Shown here in pieces: positions 6,662 through 15,400 of a stretch of DNA of 42,136 nt. Source of the DNA: Candidatus Omnitrophota bacterium (GTDB lineage: Bacteria; Omnitrophota; Gorgyraeia; 2-01-FULL-45-10); contig JAPLMF010000027.1 in assembly GCA_026387155.1 (NCBI GenBank), forward strand, positions 18,317-60,452, written 5' to 3'. Every line of letters begins with the position of its first letter. The stretch's first letter is position 1. The position numbers and the translations under genes are program-made. The notes beneath the pieces are model-generated. The model searched no databases and was not told the DNA's origin. It saw only the letters and a list, made by a program, of their open reading frames with translations.

Positions 6662-7624
6662 CTATCTACCCCAGCTGCTCAAGCGTTTTATCCTTTTAAG
6701 CATATTGGGATGCGTGCTCATAAGCTCCATCATCTTGTCACCGAAGCCTAGCTTGACCTGTTTATTAGTAAGTGCGGCCATCTCCGAAGGCGATATGTCG
6801 CCGGATTTGTCAAGGTCCAGGTTTTTAAGGTCGCTTAGATCGTTCATCGCTCTTGACGGATCATTGGCAAAGAAGGCCTTCATCCCCTCGACGTCTTTTA
6901 TAGCCTCTTTAGGCATTCTGGCGGACCCGTATACGAGCTTATAAAGCGCCGAAGCAAGCGCCGAGGGCCGGTTACCTAGATCTACGGATCCTTTGTCGGC
7001 AAAATACTCCCTGATCCTTGACGCGTAAAGAACAAGGAGATTGGTTATAAAGTAGAATAGAAAAGCGACAACCCCGATAAGGGCTGTCCCGCCGGAGGAG
7101 TTCCTATCGCGCCTATCGCCGAAAAAAAGCAGTTGCCAGGCTATGCGGTATAATATCATCGGTATCACAGAGAGAAGCGTTATCGTCAGGACATCACGGT
7201 TCTTTATATGACTCATCTCATGTCCCAGCACCGCTCTAAGTTCCTCGTCGGACAATAGGTTCATTATGCCTCGCGTCACGCATATCCTACCGTCCCTTAT
7301 GCTGCGCCCGAAGGCGAATGCATTAGGTATCTCTATATCCGCCACCCCTATGCGTGGGGTGGGTATATGCGCGGCTGTGGCAAGCGCCCTGACCATCTGA
7401 TGGAGCCTGGGGTTCTCACTCTCTTTTATGTACTTTACGCGCATCGACCATTCGACTATCTTAGGCCCTATCATGTACTGAGCGAGCATTATCACAAACG
7501 AAAATACCAGGTAAAAGTAAAAGTTCGTGATGCCCATCCTGTAGCTTATCATCGAAACTACAGCATATATTATCGCGAACAATATAGCCGTTAAAAGAAA
7601 CATCCTTAATTTTAATCCCAACAT
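6662..7624 (-). CDS. HtpX-like membrane zinc metalloprotease (M48) with an EF-hand loop
   Basis: HtpX-type proteases degrade misfolded membrane proteins from the cytoplasmic side. The 320-residue protein has two N-terminal hydrophobic segments (about 8-25 and 37-55) and the zinc motif HEMSHIKNRD (His135, His139). A further hydrophobic pair lies at about 148-200, followed by EYFAD with the likely third ligand Glu206, and the C-terminus contains the HPNMLKRIKRL motif common in M48 enzymes. Between the zinc site and the C-terminus lies DLDKSGDISPSE (270-281), which fits a canonical EF-hand calcium loop position by position. A good Shine-Dalgarno (GGGGAGGGAGAA) precedes the ATG. The gene lies in the operon starting with the outer-membrane protein gene. 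Confidence 0.9.
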   Translation of the reverse strand: MLGLKLRMFLLTAILFAIIYAVVSMISYRMGITNFYFYLVFSFVIMLAQYMIGPKIVEWSMRVKYIKESENPRLHQMVRALATAAHIPTPRIGVADIEIPNAFAFGRSIRDGRICVTRGIMNLLSDEELRAVLGHEMSHIKNRDVLTITLLSVIPMILYRIAWQLLFFGDRRDRNSSGGTALIGVVAFLFYFITNLLVLYASRIREYFADKGSVDLGNRPSALASALYKLVYGSARMPKEAIKDVEGMKAFFANDPSRAMNDLSDLKNLDLDKSGDISPSEMAALTNKQVKLGFGDKMMELMSTHPNMLKRIKRLSSWGR

Positions 7625-7649
7625 AATTCTCCCTCCCCTTCGCTATCCT

Positions 7650-8549
7650 TTAAAACTGCGTCTGAACCTTACAGACCCATTCCTGATAGGCTGTAGTATT
7701 CTTTCCCCACAGCATCATGCCGTATTGGAACTCTAAATTGAATAACTTATTACCCTGTCTAAGCACGCTATCCCCTCCGAAGACTTGCCATACGCCGCCG
7801 ATACGCCATATGCCGTAGTCTTCCTTTATGTGTCCCGTTCCGGGAACACACATATATCCATCGAGCTCGCTCTTTACGAGCAGCCATGTCGTAGGCCAAA
7901 AACCGCCCTCTACAAAATACGGTATGTCATCACAAACTTGCTTCGTGCGCCATCTGTATCCGGTCTCAGCGCCAAAATAGCATGGAAGCTTGAATTTCTC
8001 GGTTATGGGTACGGAGAATGTCTTGCCTATCAGGATCCTCTGTTCAACCGCATCATCTCCTTTACCTATAGACGGTGTATTTGTCCATGGGGCTTCGGAT
8101 CCGCGGTGTATCCCATATCCGGGATATATAAATACCTTCGTCTGTGTGCTCATGACGAAAGGAGCATCCATGAATCTCCACCTGCCGCCGACTTTGACCG
8201 AAGTAATACCGTGATTTTTATGAGAAAATGATCCCCATGAGACAGGCCTATCATACTCTTTATAATGAGCTTCTTTGTATTCTATACTGCCAAGGGCTGT
8301 CAGCGAATCGGTAACGCCGAATTCCAGCTTAGGTTCCTGCACGAATTCCCAGCTTCTGGCGTTATTATTCAGCTTCTCTTTCTTCCAATTACTGTTGAAA
8401 GATTCTTTGGCCCAGTCCCACTTCATGTAGTACTCGCTCCATACATGATCTTTGGGAACAGTCCATGCGCCGGCAAATACGCTCTCTATGCAAAATAAGG
8501 ACGCTAGGATAAAAACGGAAACGGCAACAAATATAAAGCTCTTTTTCAT
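7650..8549 (-). CDS. Secreted outer-membrane beta-barrel-like protein of unknown function
   Basis: The 299-residue protein starts with a signal peptide (hydrophobic FIFVAVSVFILASLFCI, probable cleavage after SVFAGA). The mature part is rich in alternating aromatic and polar residues and ends in phenylalanine (VQTQF), as outer-membrane barrels often do. Segments such as EFGVTDSLTALGSIEYKE and VKVGGRWRFMD recall porin-like transporters of the phenol-degradation meta-pathway type, but this is a resemblance, not an identification. It is the first gene after a near-consensus promoter and is followed 25 nt later by the HtpX-like gene, a pairing that would suit envelope maintenance. Confidence 0.7.
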   Translation of the reverse strand: MKKSFIFVAVSVFILASLFCIESVFAGAWTVPKDHVWSEYYMKWDWAKESFNSNWKKEKLNNNARSWEFVQEPKLEFGVTDSLTALGSIEYKEAHYKEYDRPVSWGSFSHKNHGITSVKVGGRWRFMDAPFVMSTQTKVFIYPGYGIHRGSEAPWTNTPSIGKGDDAVEQRILIGKTFSVPITEKFKLPCYFGAETGYRWRTKQVCDDIPYFVEGGFWPTTWLLVKSELDGYMCVPGTGHIKEDYGIWRIGGVWQVFGGDSVLRQGNKLFNLEFQYGMMLWGKNTTAYQEWVCKVQTQF

Positions 8550-8578
8550 GCATTCCCCAACGACTTACTTTTTATCCA

Positions 8579-8606
8579 ATTATACTACGTACTGACGGTT
8601 TGTCAA
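8579..8606 (-). promoter_or_regulatory. Sigma70-type promoter of the omp-htpX-speB operon
   Basis: On the minus strand TTGACA (8601-8606) and TATAAT (8579-8584) are separated by 16 bp. Both hexamers match the consensus exactly, and the start codon of the outer-membrane protein lies 29 nt further on with GGGGAA before it. The promoter also follows the hairpin pair that ends the upstream operon. Confidence 0.85.
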
Positions 8607-8619
8607 AATTTTATACTAC

Positions 8620-8645
8620 CCAGAATTTCACATGGGAAATTCTGG
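8620..8645 (-). terminator. Hairpin, probable 3' end of the sugar-locus operon (second of two)
   Basis: The arm ccagaatttc pairs perfectly with gaaattctgg (10 bp, 6-nt loop). It lies between the binding-protein gene and the promoter of the next operon. No clean T-run follows, so factor-independent termination is uncertain and it could instead be an RNA-stabilising or REP-like hairpin. Confidence 0.5.
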
Positions 8646-8668
8646 ATTTTTACTAATCTACAGTTTAT

Positions 8669-8694
8669 CCCGATTTTGCTATGTCAAAATCGGG
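8669..8694 (-). terminator. Hairpin, probable 3' end of the sugar-locus operon (first of two)
   Basis: The arm cccgattttg pairs perfectly with caaaatcggg (10 bp, 6-nt loop). It starts 4 nt after the stop codon of the binding-protein gene. It is not followed by a strong T-run on the minus strand. Confidence 0.5.
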
Positions 8695-8697
8695 GAA

Positions 8698-9933
8698 CTA
8701 CCTCTTGGATGCGGCGCGTTCAAGCTCCCTCTTCACATCCGAGAGCCCTGCTTTTGGGTCAACCCCTTGCAGGACGGACCTCTGTATCACGTTATCTATA
8801 TACCTCGTATAGGCATCCCAATTGGCTATCGCCGGAGGCCCCTTCGAATCTTCGGCCTGGTCGACAAGGACTTTCTTGAATTTAGGATCCATATCGATCA
8901 TGGCCCATGTCTTCTTATTCGGAGGGAAATAAGTGTCCTGTTTGATCAGAGCGGCTTCATATAAAGCCTTCTGCATCTCTGGTGTGGAGAGATACCGAAT
9001 GAAGGCCCATGCCTCTTTCTTATGTTTGGACTGTTCAAATATCCCCATTATCCTGCCGCCGATGAGGGCTGTTCTCTTGCCGGAAGGGCCTTGCGGCAGC
9101 ATAGCTATAGACCATTTACCGGCTATCTCCGGGGCTGAAAGACGTAAATCATCTATCTTCCAGTTGCCGGATATTGCCAGGGGGAAATCCCCGGTCCTCA
9201 TGCCTTGCTCGAGAGGTATCTTCGTCTTCGGTACATTGTACTTCGTATAAAGCTCGGAGAAGAACCTCATCGCTCTCTCCGCTTCCGGGGAATCTATCAT
9301 GACTTTCGAGTAGTCGGGTGAGTAGTAATCCCCGCCGGCTTGCCACAGGAACGGCGAATATCCTATCCAGCTCAAAGACCCCCAATCGAAGATCATTCCT
9401 TTGTTGGATTTATTGAGATCCGCCAGCACCGCTTCGAGTTCTTCCCATGTACGCGGAGGTTCTTTTACGATGTCACTTCTATAGTACAAGATATATTCGG
9501 TCAGATCGAACGGAACACCATACACCTTGCCTTTATATTCTATGGAATTCCACAGGCCGGGAAATATCGTCTCCTTTATAGCTCGGACTTCTTCCGGATA
9601 TGCCGCCGCCAGATCTACCATTGAATCGAGAATGCCGAACTCTGTGCCCCAGGTAAGGCCCATCGTTCCTATGTCCGGCGCAACACCTCCAGCTATCGAG
9701 GTCAAATATTTTGAATGTGCGTCGCCCCAGGAGATGGCCTCGCAATTCACTTTTATTCCGGTCTTTTTTAAAAAATCTTCCGCGAGGGACTTTATCGTTA
9801 TGGCTTGGCCTTCGGAGCCTATCAACCACATCATTATTTCCGGGGTCTTCCCGCTGCCAGCATCATCGGCTTTCTTCCCGCATCCGGATATTAACAGGCA
9901 GCTGACAAGGATCAAAGCTAGAATTTTTTTCAT
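8698..9933 (-). CDS. Sugar ABC transporter substrate-binding lipoprotein (family 1)
   Basis: This is the extracytoplasmic sugar-capturing component of an ABC importer. The start was moved from the track's TTG at 9975 to the ATG at 9933, because the product then begins MKKILALILVS, a proper lipoprotein signal with lipobox LISGC. About 410 residues remain, the usual family length. The mature part has the typical opening EIMMWLIGSEGQAITIKSLA, the VYGVPFDLTEYILYYR segment and a LSTPEMQKAL segment, all family-1 features. The two permeases found elsewhere in the window (21.4 and 28.7 kb) are its likely partners. No ATP-binding subunit is present. It directly follows the ROK regulator gene. Confidence 0.9.
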   Translation of the reverse strand: MKKILALILVSCLLISGCGKKADDAGSGKTPEIMMWLIGSEGQAITIKSLAEDFLKKTGIKVNCEAISWGDAHSKYLTSIAGGVAPDIGTMGLTWGTEFGILDSMVDLAAAYPEEVRAIKETIFPGLWNSIEYKGKVYGVPFDLTEYILYYRSDIVKEPPRTWEELEAVLADLNKSNKGMIFDWGSLSWIGYSPFLWQAGGDYYSPDYSKVMIDSPEAERAMRFFSELYTKYNVPKTKIPLEQGMRTGDFPLAISGNWKIDDLRLSAPEIAGKWSIAMLPQGPSGKRTALIGGRIMGIFEQSKHKKEAWAFIRYLSTPEMQKALYEAALIKQDTYFPPNKKTWAMIDMDPKFKKVLVDQAEDSKGPPAIANWDAYTRYIDNVIQRSVLQGVDPKAGLSDVKRELERAASKR

Positions 9934-9961
9934 TTTTTTCTTTTGGCTTCTGACTTCTGTC

Positions 9962-11218
9962 CTATATTCTAGCAAACACCTGTTGCATCACAAGCGATGC
10001 AGCACCGCAGGCTATCGAATCCTCTTCCAGGCTGGTGGGAACTATCCTGACTATCTTAAGGCTCTCCTCATAAGCCCATTTCTTCGCCCCGCCGCGTACA
10101 GCGGCCATGAATACGTCCCCGAACTTCTCTATCCCGCGTCCTATGACTACGGCATCCGGATTAAAGAGATTTATGAGGACCGCTACCTTCGCGCCGAGAT
10201 AATCTCCGGCTTCGTTGAGTATATTACCGGCCACCTTATCGTCCGTGGCAGCCGCTTCCACGATCATCTTTACCGTTATCTTATCGGGATTGCCTCCTGC
10301 CAGGTCGAGTATCCTGGAAGAAACCTTATCGTCCCTGAAATAGTGCTTCGCGCGCTGCACTATACCTAAGTCTATGCCCCTTGACCGGAAACCGCAGCCG
10401 TAGTCATATTTGGCCCAACAGTTATCATCTTTATAATCCGGTGAAGGAGGGTTTATGTTAAGCTCGCCGGCGCTTTTTGAGGCGCCATAATAGATCTCGC
10501 CGTTCAGTATGAGGCCGCAGGAAGAATCTGAACACATATAAATTATATTCTCGGCTTCCGTATTCAATCCAAGCCCCATCCACTTTTCACCGAGCGCTCC
10601 GGCTGTGGCATCATGCTCGACCAGCGTAGGCGCGTCAAGATCTTTTTCCAGCAGGGACTGCAGATTTGTATAGTTGAAGAGTCCTCCTTTTTCCACCGCG
10701 TATCTCACGACACCTTTATAACGGTCGAGCACTCCCCAACTGCCTATGCCTATCCCCCTAAGCCTCTCTTTGTCTATCCCGGACTTATCAAAAGCGTCGC
10801 GGGCGATCCTCCGTATCTTCTCAGTAAACTTATCCTGCGACTCTTCCTCTTTCTTGATCTTGGCTTTGGCGACTATCTTGCCGGCCGCGTCAACTACGAC
10901 GGCTATGGCGCAGGAATCTTCCATTATGTGGGGGCTACCAAGATCTATCCCTATGGCATAACCGTACTTGGCATTCAGATCCAAAAGTTCGGGCCTGCGC
11001 CCTCCGGTGGATACGTCGTATCCGCGCTCGAGAACGAGGCCTTTTGCGATGTAGTCGTCTATGTAGTTGGATATCGTTACTATATTCAGATGAGTTATCT
11101 TCGATATTTCGGCCCGCGATATCTGACGGGTCCTTCTTATTATATCGAGTATGGCTAGATTGCGTCGCTCCTTTTCGGTAAAGCGGTCGTTTCTTAGAAC
11201 CCTTCCCCTTATGGCCAT
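9962..11218 (-). CDS. ROK-family transcriptional regulator (NagC/XylR type)
   Basis: ROK repressors sense a sugar and control sugar operons. The 418-residue product has an N-terminal winged-helix region (about 20-75, ISRAEISKITHLNIVTISNYI) followed by an actin-like sugar-kinase domain beginning YAIGIDLG. The usual cysteine cluster CxCGxxGC is changed here to CWAKYDYGCGFRSRGID, so the zinc site may be altered. The kinase-type EHDATAGALGEKW and VVIGRGIEKF segments are recognisable. It lies between the glycosyltransferase gene and the sugar-binding lipoprotein gene, which makes it a candidate regulator of this locus. GGAGGAAGT directly before the ATG is a good ribosome-binding site. Confidence 0.9.
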   Translation of the reverse strand: MAIRGRVLRNDRFTEKERRNLAILDIIRRTRQISRAEISKITHLNIVTISNYIDDYIAKGLVLERGYDVSTGGRRPELLDLNAKYGYAIGIDLGSPHIMEDSCAIAVVVDAAGKIVAKAKIKKEEESQDKFTEKIRRIARDAFDKSGIDKERLRGIGIGSWGVLDRYKGVVRYAVEKGGLFNYTNLQSLLEKDLDAPTLVEHDATAGALGEKWMGLGLNTEAENIIYMCSDSSCGLILNGEIYYGASKSAGELNINPPSPDYKDDNCWAKYDYGCGFRSRGIDLGIVQRAKHYFRDDKVSSRILDLAGGNPDKITVKMIVEAAATDDKVAGNILNEAGDYLGAKVAVLINLFNPDAVVIGRGIEKFGDVFMAAVRGGAKKWAYEESLKIVRIVPTSLEEDSIACGAASLVMQQVFARI

Positions 11219-11257
11219 ACTTCCTCCATCCGGTTGGTCTTAGGCTGTTACCATACG

Positions 11258-12397
11258 CTACCAGCTAGATTCTATATATATCACTCCGAAGGTCTTCCAA
11301 CCCTTAAACCCGCCCCTCATGAGCGCCCAATTCGAGACATATCTTATCCACGCAAACGTCAGGAATTTGCTGGATGGCTTCAATTTCGCTACCGGCTTAA
11401 AGTATCTGTACAGGAATACCAAAAACAGCGCCGCCCATATTGGCAGCCACATAGTGGCTACTCCGGTAACCAGCGTCTGGATCATGTTTATCACTAAAGC
11501 AAGCCCGAACGCATGCATAAAATGATAGTCGCCTATATAGATGATGCCGGGGGCGAAAAATGGTATCACCGCTGTAATGTAGTTAGGCGTATACTGCAAT
11601 TGTATCTCCAGAACATTCTTAGCGTGTTTCTTTACGGCAAGCGGGTGGCCGAAACCGTAACCGAAGAGCTGCTTGCAATAAGCTGCCAGTGTCACCCTGT
11701 GCATATGATCAACTATAGCCGAAGGCTTGTAATAGAGCTTGAAGCCTTTTTTCAATATCCGCAGGCTAAAATCGACGTCCTCGCTCGTTATCTCGTGCCA
11801 GAATTCCCTTCCTATCGCATCGGCGGCTACCTTGGATACGGCCGCGTTTGCCGTAGCAAAGAACGGGCTGTGCATATTGCCGTTCAATTCATGAGGAAGA
11901 TCCTTGATTATGCCGGGATAGTAACCCTCTTTGGTCATCAAACATCTTCCCGACACGGTAAGGAACTTCGTCTCTTCGCAATAAGCCTCTACGTCGTTAT
12001 TCGGATCGGTCCTTAAAGTATGGATCTCGCCTCCGACCATACCTATCTTAGGATCGGCAAAGAACGGCTCAAGTATTTTTTTCACCCAATCGACGCGCGG
12101 AGCGCAGTCACCGTCCGTAAATAATATATAGTCGCCTTTTGCCATTTTAAGGGCCGCATTTCTGGCTTCACCGGGTGACTTTGAATTCGGCACTATGACT
12201 ATCTTTATAAGATCGTACTTCTTCTGCCACTCCCGTATTATTTCGACGGTCTTATCGGTGGAACCGCCGTCGCCGAATACTATTTCCATCCTATCCTTGG
12301 GATAATCCACCTCGAGCAGGTATTTTAAGTTTGTGTCTATCGTCCTCTCTACGTTGCGTATAGGATTTATGATCGATATAAATGGTAACTGCTGCAT
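11258..12397 (-). CDS. Family 2 glycosyltransferase with C-terminal membrane segments
   Basis: The N-terminal 230 residues form a GT-A glycosyltransferase domain: PFISIINPIRNVERTI, the VFGDGGSTDKTVEI nucleotide-binding stretch, the metal-binding FTDGDCAPR motif and an HEITSEDVDFSLRI segment in the acceptor/catalytic position. The C-terminal third (about 275-340) is hydrophobic with two or three likely membrane helices (ITAVIPFFAPGIIYIG, FGLALVINMIQTLVTG, MWLPIWAALFLVFLYRY). It probably adds sugars to a membrane-associated acceptor or exports a growing glycan at the inner membrane. Donor and acceptor are unknown. It follows the GH94 gene by 25 nt with AGAGGAA before the ATG, so it is co-transcribed with it. 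Confidence 0.88.
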   Translation of the reverse strand: MQQLPFISIINPIRNVERTIDTNLKYLLEVDYPKDRMEIVFGDGGSTDKTVEIIREWQKKYDLIKIVIVPNSKSPGEARNAALKMAKGDYILFTDGDCAPRVDWVKKILEPFFADPKIGMVGGEIHTLRTDPNNDVEAYCEETKFLTVSGRCLMTKEGYYPGIIKDLPHELNGNMHSPFFATANAAVSKVAADAIGREFWHEITSEDVDFSLRILKKGFKLYYKPSAIVDHMHRVTLAAYCKQLFGYGFGHPLAVKKHAKNVLEIQLQYTPNYITAVIPFFAPGIIYIGDYHFMHAFGLALVINMIQTLVTGVATMWLPIWAALFLVFLYRYFKPVAKLKPSSKFLTFAWIRYVSNWALMRGGFKGWKTFGVIYIESSW

Positions 12398-12422
12398 TTC
12401 CTCTAACCGCTCCTTTCTAAAT

Positions 12423-14777
12423 TTAGCCTAACTCCACTTCCACTTTATGAACTTTGCCGTCATTGAATACCGGCGTCACATTACCCTCTATCTTCATTCC
12501 GTCGACTTTAAGGTGCTTAACCCCTTTATTTATACCCTTGGGGTTTCTCACGTGGATATCATAGGTAGCGTTCCTAAAGACCCTTTTCACTTCAAACGAC
12601 TTCCACCTCTTCGGGATACAAGGGTCAATCACCAGGCCATTATAATCCGGCTTGATCCCCAGGATGTATTCCGATATGGCAACGAAGTTCCACGCCGCCG
12701 TCCCTGTAAGCCATGAATTCCTCGCGCGGCCGAAGTTCTGATTGGACTTTCCTGTTATGAACTGCGAATATATATAACATTCCGTGAGGTGGATATCGGC
12801 CATCTTATTCTTTGTAGTCGGAAGTATCGTCTTATAGTACTTATACGCTATATCTCCGCGGCCCAGGATCGTCTCGGCTATCATCGCCCAGGGATTCGAA
12901 TGGCAGAATATACCACCATTCTCTTTCAAGCCCGGCGCAAATGTCGTCACTGCTCCGAGTTTCTCGTCGTACTCGGTATACGGCGGATTTATCAGCATTA
13001 TCCCATACTCGGTATCGAGTAGCCTCTTGACGCTGTCCATACAGGTGAGGCCGCGTACGCCTTCCGCTATCCCGCTCATAACCGCCCATGATTGCGGAAG
13101 AAGGTCTATATTACCGCCTTCTTTGCATTTTGCCGATCCCACCGGTTGTCCGTATTTATCTATTCCGCGTATATACCATTTCCCGTCCCAAGCCTTTTTG
13201 TTGAAATTATCTTTTATACCGAAGGCAACCTTGCTGTACTTCTCATAATCTTCGACGCGATCGAGGAGATTTGCTATCGTAAGAAATTCCTGTATCTCGA
13301 GATACAAAAGCTCGGGGACCCATGTAGTCTCGGCGATCTCGTTGCCGACACCCAAATTAAGGCAATCGTTCCAATCGGCAAAACGCATCTTTACGAAACC
13401 CTCTTTACCCTTCTCGCTCAATACAAAATCTATGGCCTTCTTAAGGTGCTCATAAATAGAGGCGGACTCACCGTCTATGAATTTCACCCTCTCATCTAGG
13501 AAGGCGATATCTCCTGTCTCTTTCATATAAACAGCGGTCGACATTATAAGCCATAGCGGGTCATCAGAATATCCGCCCTTCTCGCCTGTCTTAGTAAGCG
13601 GGAAGAACTTATGGTACGAAGAACCATTCTTGAACTGATTTGACGCAAGCTCCATGATGCGCGCCTTTACCCTTTGGGGTATGGCGTGCACAACGCCGAT
13701 AGTATCCTGATTTGAATCCCTAAAACCCATCCCCCGGCCTATACCGGCCTCGTAATATGACGCGGAACGCGACCAGTTAAATGTAGTGCGGCACTGGTAC
13801 TGATTCCAGATGTTTACCATGGAGTTAACTTCGGGGTCCGGTGTCTTGGCATGGTAGTGGTCGAGATACTTGGCCCAGTAGGCCTTAAGCTCATCAAGTT
13901 TCTTATAAACGTCCGTCTCTTTTAAATATCTCGAGTAAGTCTTTTTTGCCTCTTCCTTCGTCTCGGCAACGCCGAGGGAAAATATTATATCTTTCGTCTC
14001 GCCTTTCTCTAGCGATACGTTTAAAGATACGCTCGCTATCGGGTTACCTCCCGAAGCTGTAGAATTAAAGGACTTGCCATTTTCAACCGCCACCGGATCC
14101 GATTCAGAGCGGTACCTGCCTATAAAATCCTCCCTATCGCAATCATATCCCGATATCTTCTTATTACATCCGAAATACGAAAGTCCGAGTTTGCCAAATT
14201 TAGGCGCGTAACCGGTCTGGTGAAATATGACGTTGCCCTCATTAACAGCGCTTGCTATATTAAGCGTATACTGGAAATCGGTCATGTCCATTTCGGCATG
14301 CCAGAGACAGAATTCTAAATACGTAAATATCTTGATCTTGCGCGTTTTTCCGGAATTATTGATTACCTTAAGCGCCCAGAACTCCATATTTTCCCCGAGC
14401 GGAACAAAATAGTCCGTCTCGGTAGATATGCCGGCGTATTTTGATTTGATCGTCGTATATCCCATGCCGTGGCGGCACTCGTATTTATACCCTTTATCCT
14501 TGCGAACCGGCTGCCCGGTAGCCGACCAATAGTCACCTGAAACCTCGTCGCGGAGATATATGTATCTCCCTGGACGATCGACGGGAATGTTATTATATCG
14601 AAACCTGGTTATTCTCCTGTCCTTGGGATCCTTATGAAAGCTGTATCCGCCCGCCGTATTCGACATTAGCGCGCAATATTCGTCGCATCCGAGATAATTT
14701 ATCCATGGGGTGGGCGTATCGGGCCGCGTTATTACGAATTCCCTATTCTTATCGTCAAAATATCCGTACTTCATCAT
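12423..14777 (-). CDS. GH94 phosphorylase, probably cellobiose phosphorylase
   Basis: Cellobiose phosphorylase splits cellobiose with phosphate into glucose-1-phosphate and glucose in the cytoplasm. The 784-residue protein is close to the family length (about 810). The start YGYFDDKNREFVITRPDTPTP and the following WINYLG and TAGGYSFHKD segments are very similar to what I recall of the Thermotoga/clostridial cellobiose phosphorylases. The GMGFRDSNQDTIG segment and ADWNDCLNLG (Asp468, Asp471) match the catalytic region of GH94. Chitobiose or cellodextrin phosphorylase is possible, but the N-terminal similarity favours cellobiose. AGAGGAA 9 nt before the ATG is the ribosome-binding site. It lies between the secreted beta-sandwich protein and the GT2 gene. 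Confidence 0.9.
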   Translation of the reverse strand: MMKYGYFDDKNREFVITRPDTPTPWINYLGCDEYCALMSNTAGGYSFHKDPKDRRITRFRYNNIPVDRPGRYIYLRDEVSGDYWSATGQPVRKDKGYKYECRHGMGYTTIKSKYAGISTETDYFVPLGENMEFWALKVINNSGKTRKIKIFTYLEFCLWHAEMDMTDFQYTLNIASAVNEGNVIFHQTGYAPKFGKLGLSYFGCNKKISGYDCDREDFIGRYRSESDPVAVENGKSFNSTASGGNPIASVSLNVSLEKGETKDIIFSLGVAETKEEAKKTYSRYLKETDVYKKLDELKAYWAKYLDHYHAKTPDPEVNSMVNIWNQYQCRTTFNWSRSASYYEAGIGRGMGFRDSNQDTIGVVHAIPQRVKARIMELASNQFKNGSSYHKFFPLTKTGEKGGYSDDPLWLIMSTAVYMKETGDIAFLDERVKFIDGESASIYEHLKKAIDFVLSEKGKEGFVKMRFADWNDCLNLGVGNEIAETTWVPELLYLEIQEFLTIANLLDRVEDYEKYSKVAFGIKDNFNKKAWDGKWYIRGIDKYGQPVGSAKCKEGGNIDLLPQSWAVMSGIAEGVRGLTCMDSVKRLLDTEYGIMLINPPYTEYDEKLGAVTTFAPGLKENGGIFCHSNPWAMIAETILGRGDIAYKYYKTILPTTKNKMADIHLTECYIYSQFITGKSNQNFGRARNSWLTGTAAWNFVAISEYILGIKPDYNGLVIDPCIPKRWKSFEVKRVFRNATYDIHVRNPKGINKGVKHLKVDGMKIEGNVTPVFNDGKVHKVEVELG

Positions 14778-14791
14778 ATTTCGAAGTTCCT

Positions 14792-15385
14792 CTAATCTGA
14801 AAGCTTCACGTTATCTATATAGATCGGCCCGCGGTACTGGATCTTCCCGTTAGATTCAACACGTACGCCCATCTTCTTTACATCCGCTCTGAAACCGTCA
14901 TCTATGAAGCGCCTCCACGCCATGCTCTCCGGCGTAAGGTCAGCCTTTATAACGGTCCATTCACCCGGCGTGAGCGGTATAGATCTGTTCATCTCCGTCC
15001 ATTTCCAGCCTTCACCCACGGTAAGTATGATCTTGCCCCTCAGGCCTCTTGGCGCGTTATTCGGCAAAAATACGTCAGCCGATACAAAACTAAACGGGCT
15101 CCAATCGGTCACGTCGACTACGCGCTCTACATACGCGGCCTGCCAACCAGGGAGCCCAGAAAAGTCGACATCAAGTTCAAGCGCATACTTGCCTTCGCTT
15201 GCATTAAATTCGGAAACGCTTAAAGATCTGGCGACATGGTCTTTTTTGGTCGTTGCCCAGTCGGGTATATCCCAGCCCTGAGGGTCCTTCTCAAACGTAT
15301 ATAAAGTTACCTCTCTTGCATAGGATGGCCCGGCGACAAACGCAGCCGTTAATAAAATCATAAAAAATATGTTTAAGATTCGCAT
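14792..15385 (-). CDS. Secreted carbohydrate-binding-like protein, paralogue 1
   Basis: The 197-residue product has a signal peptide (ILNIFFMILLTAAFVAGPSYA) and one compact domain. It begins LYTFEKDPQGWDIPDW, contains LPNNAPRGLRGKIILTVGEG and ends GPIYIDNVKLSD. That pattern (opening FExD...GW, closing IYIDNVxL) is typical of beta-sandwich galactose-binding-like or CBM11-like domains. It has no catalytic module. It is clearly paralogous to the product of 16587-17177 (about half of the residues identical by eye, with GPIYIDN and RVESN shared). It sits between the GH113-like gene and the GH94 gene, suggesting a stand-alone glycan-binding role at the cell surface or in the periplasm. The function is inferred. 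Confidence 0.75.
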   Translation of the reverse strand: MRILNIFFMILLTAAFVAGPSYAREVTLYTFEKDPQGWDIPDWATTKKDHVARSLSVSEFNASEGKYALELDVDFSGLPGWQAAYVERVVDVTDWSPFSFVSADVFLPNNAPRGLRGKIILTVGEGWKWTEMNRSIPLTPGEWTVIKADLTPESMAWRRFIDDGFRADVKKMGVRVESNGKIQYRGPIYIDNVKLSD

Positions 15386-15400
15386 AAAAAAATAAGGCGC

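Noticed and set aside
9934-9975. Upstream TTG start of the binding-lipoprotein gene
   Set aside because: It adds a charged, non-signal-like stretch before MKKILALILVS; the lipoprotein signal requires the start at 9933.
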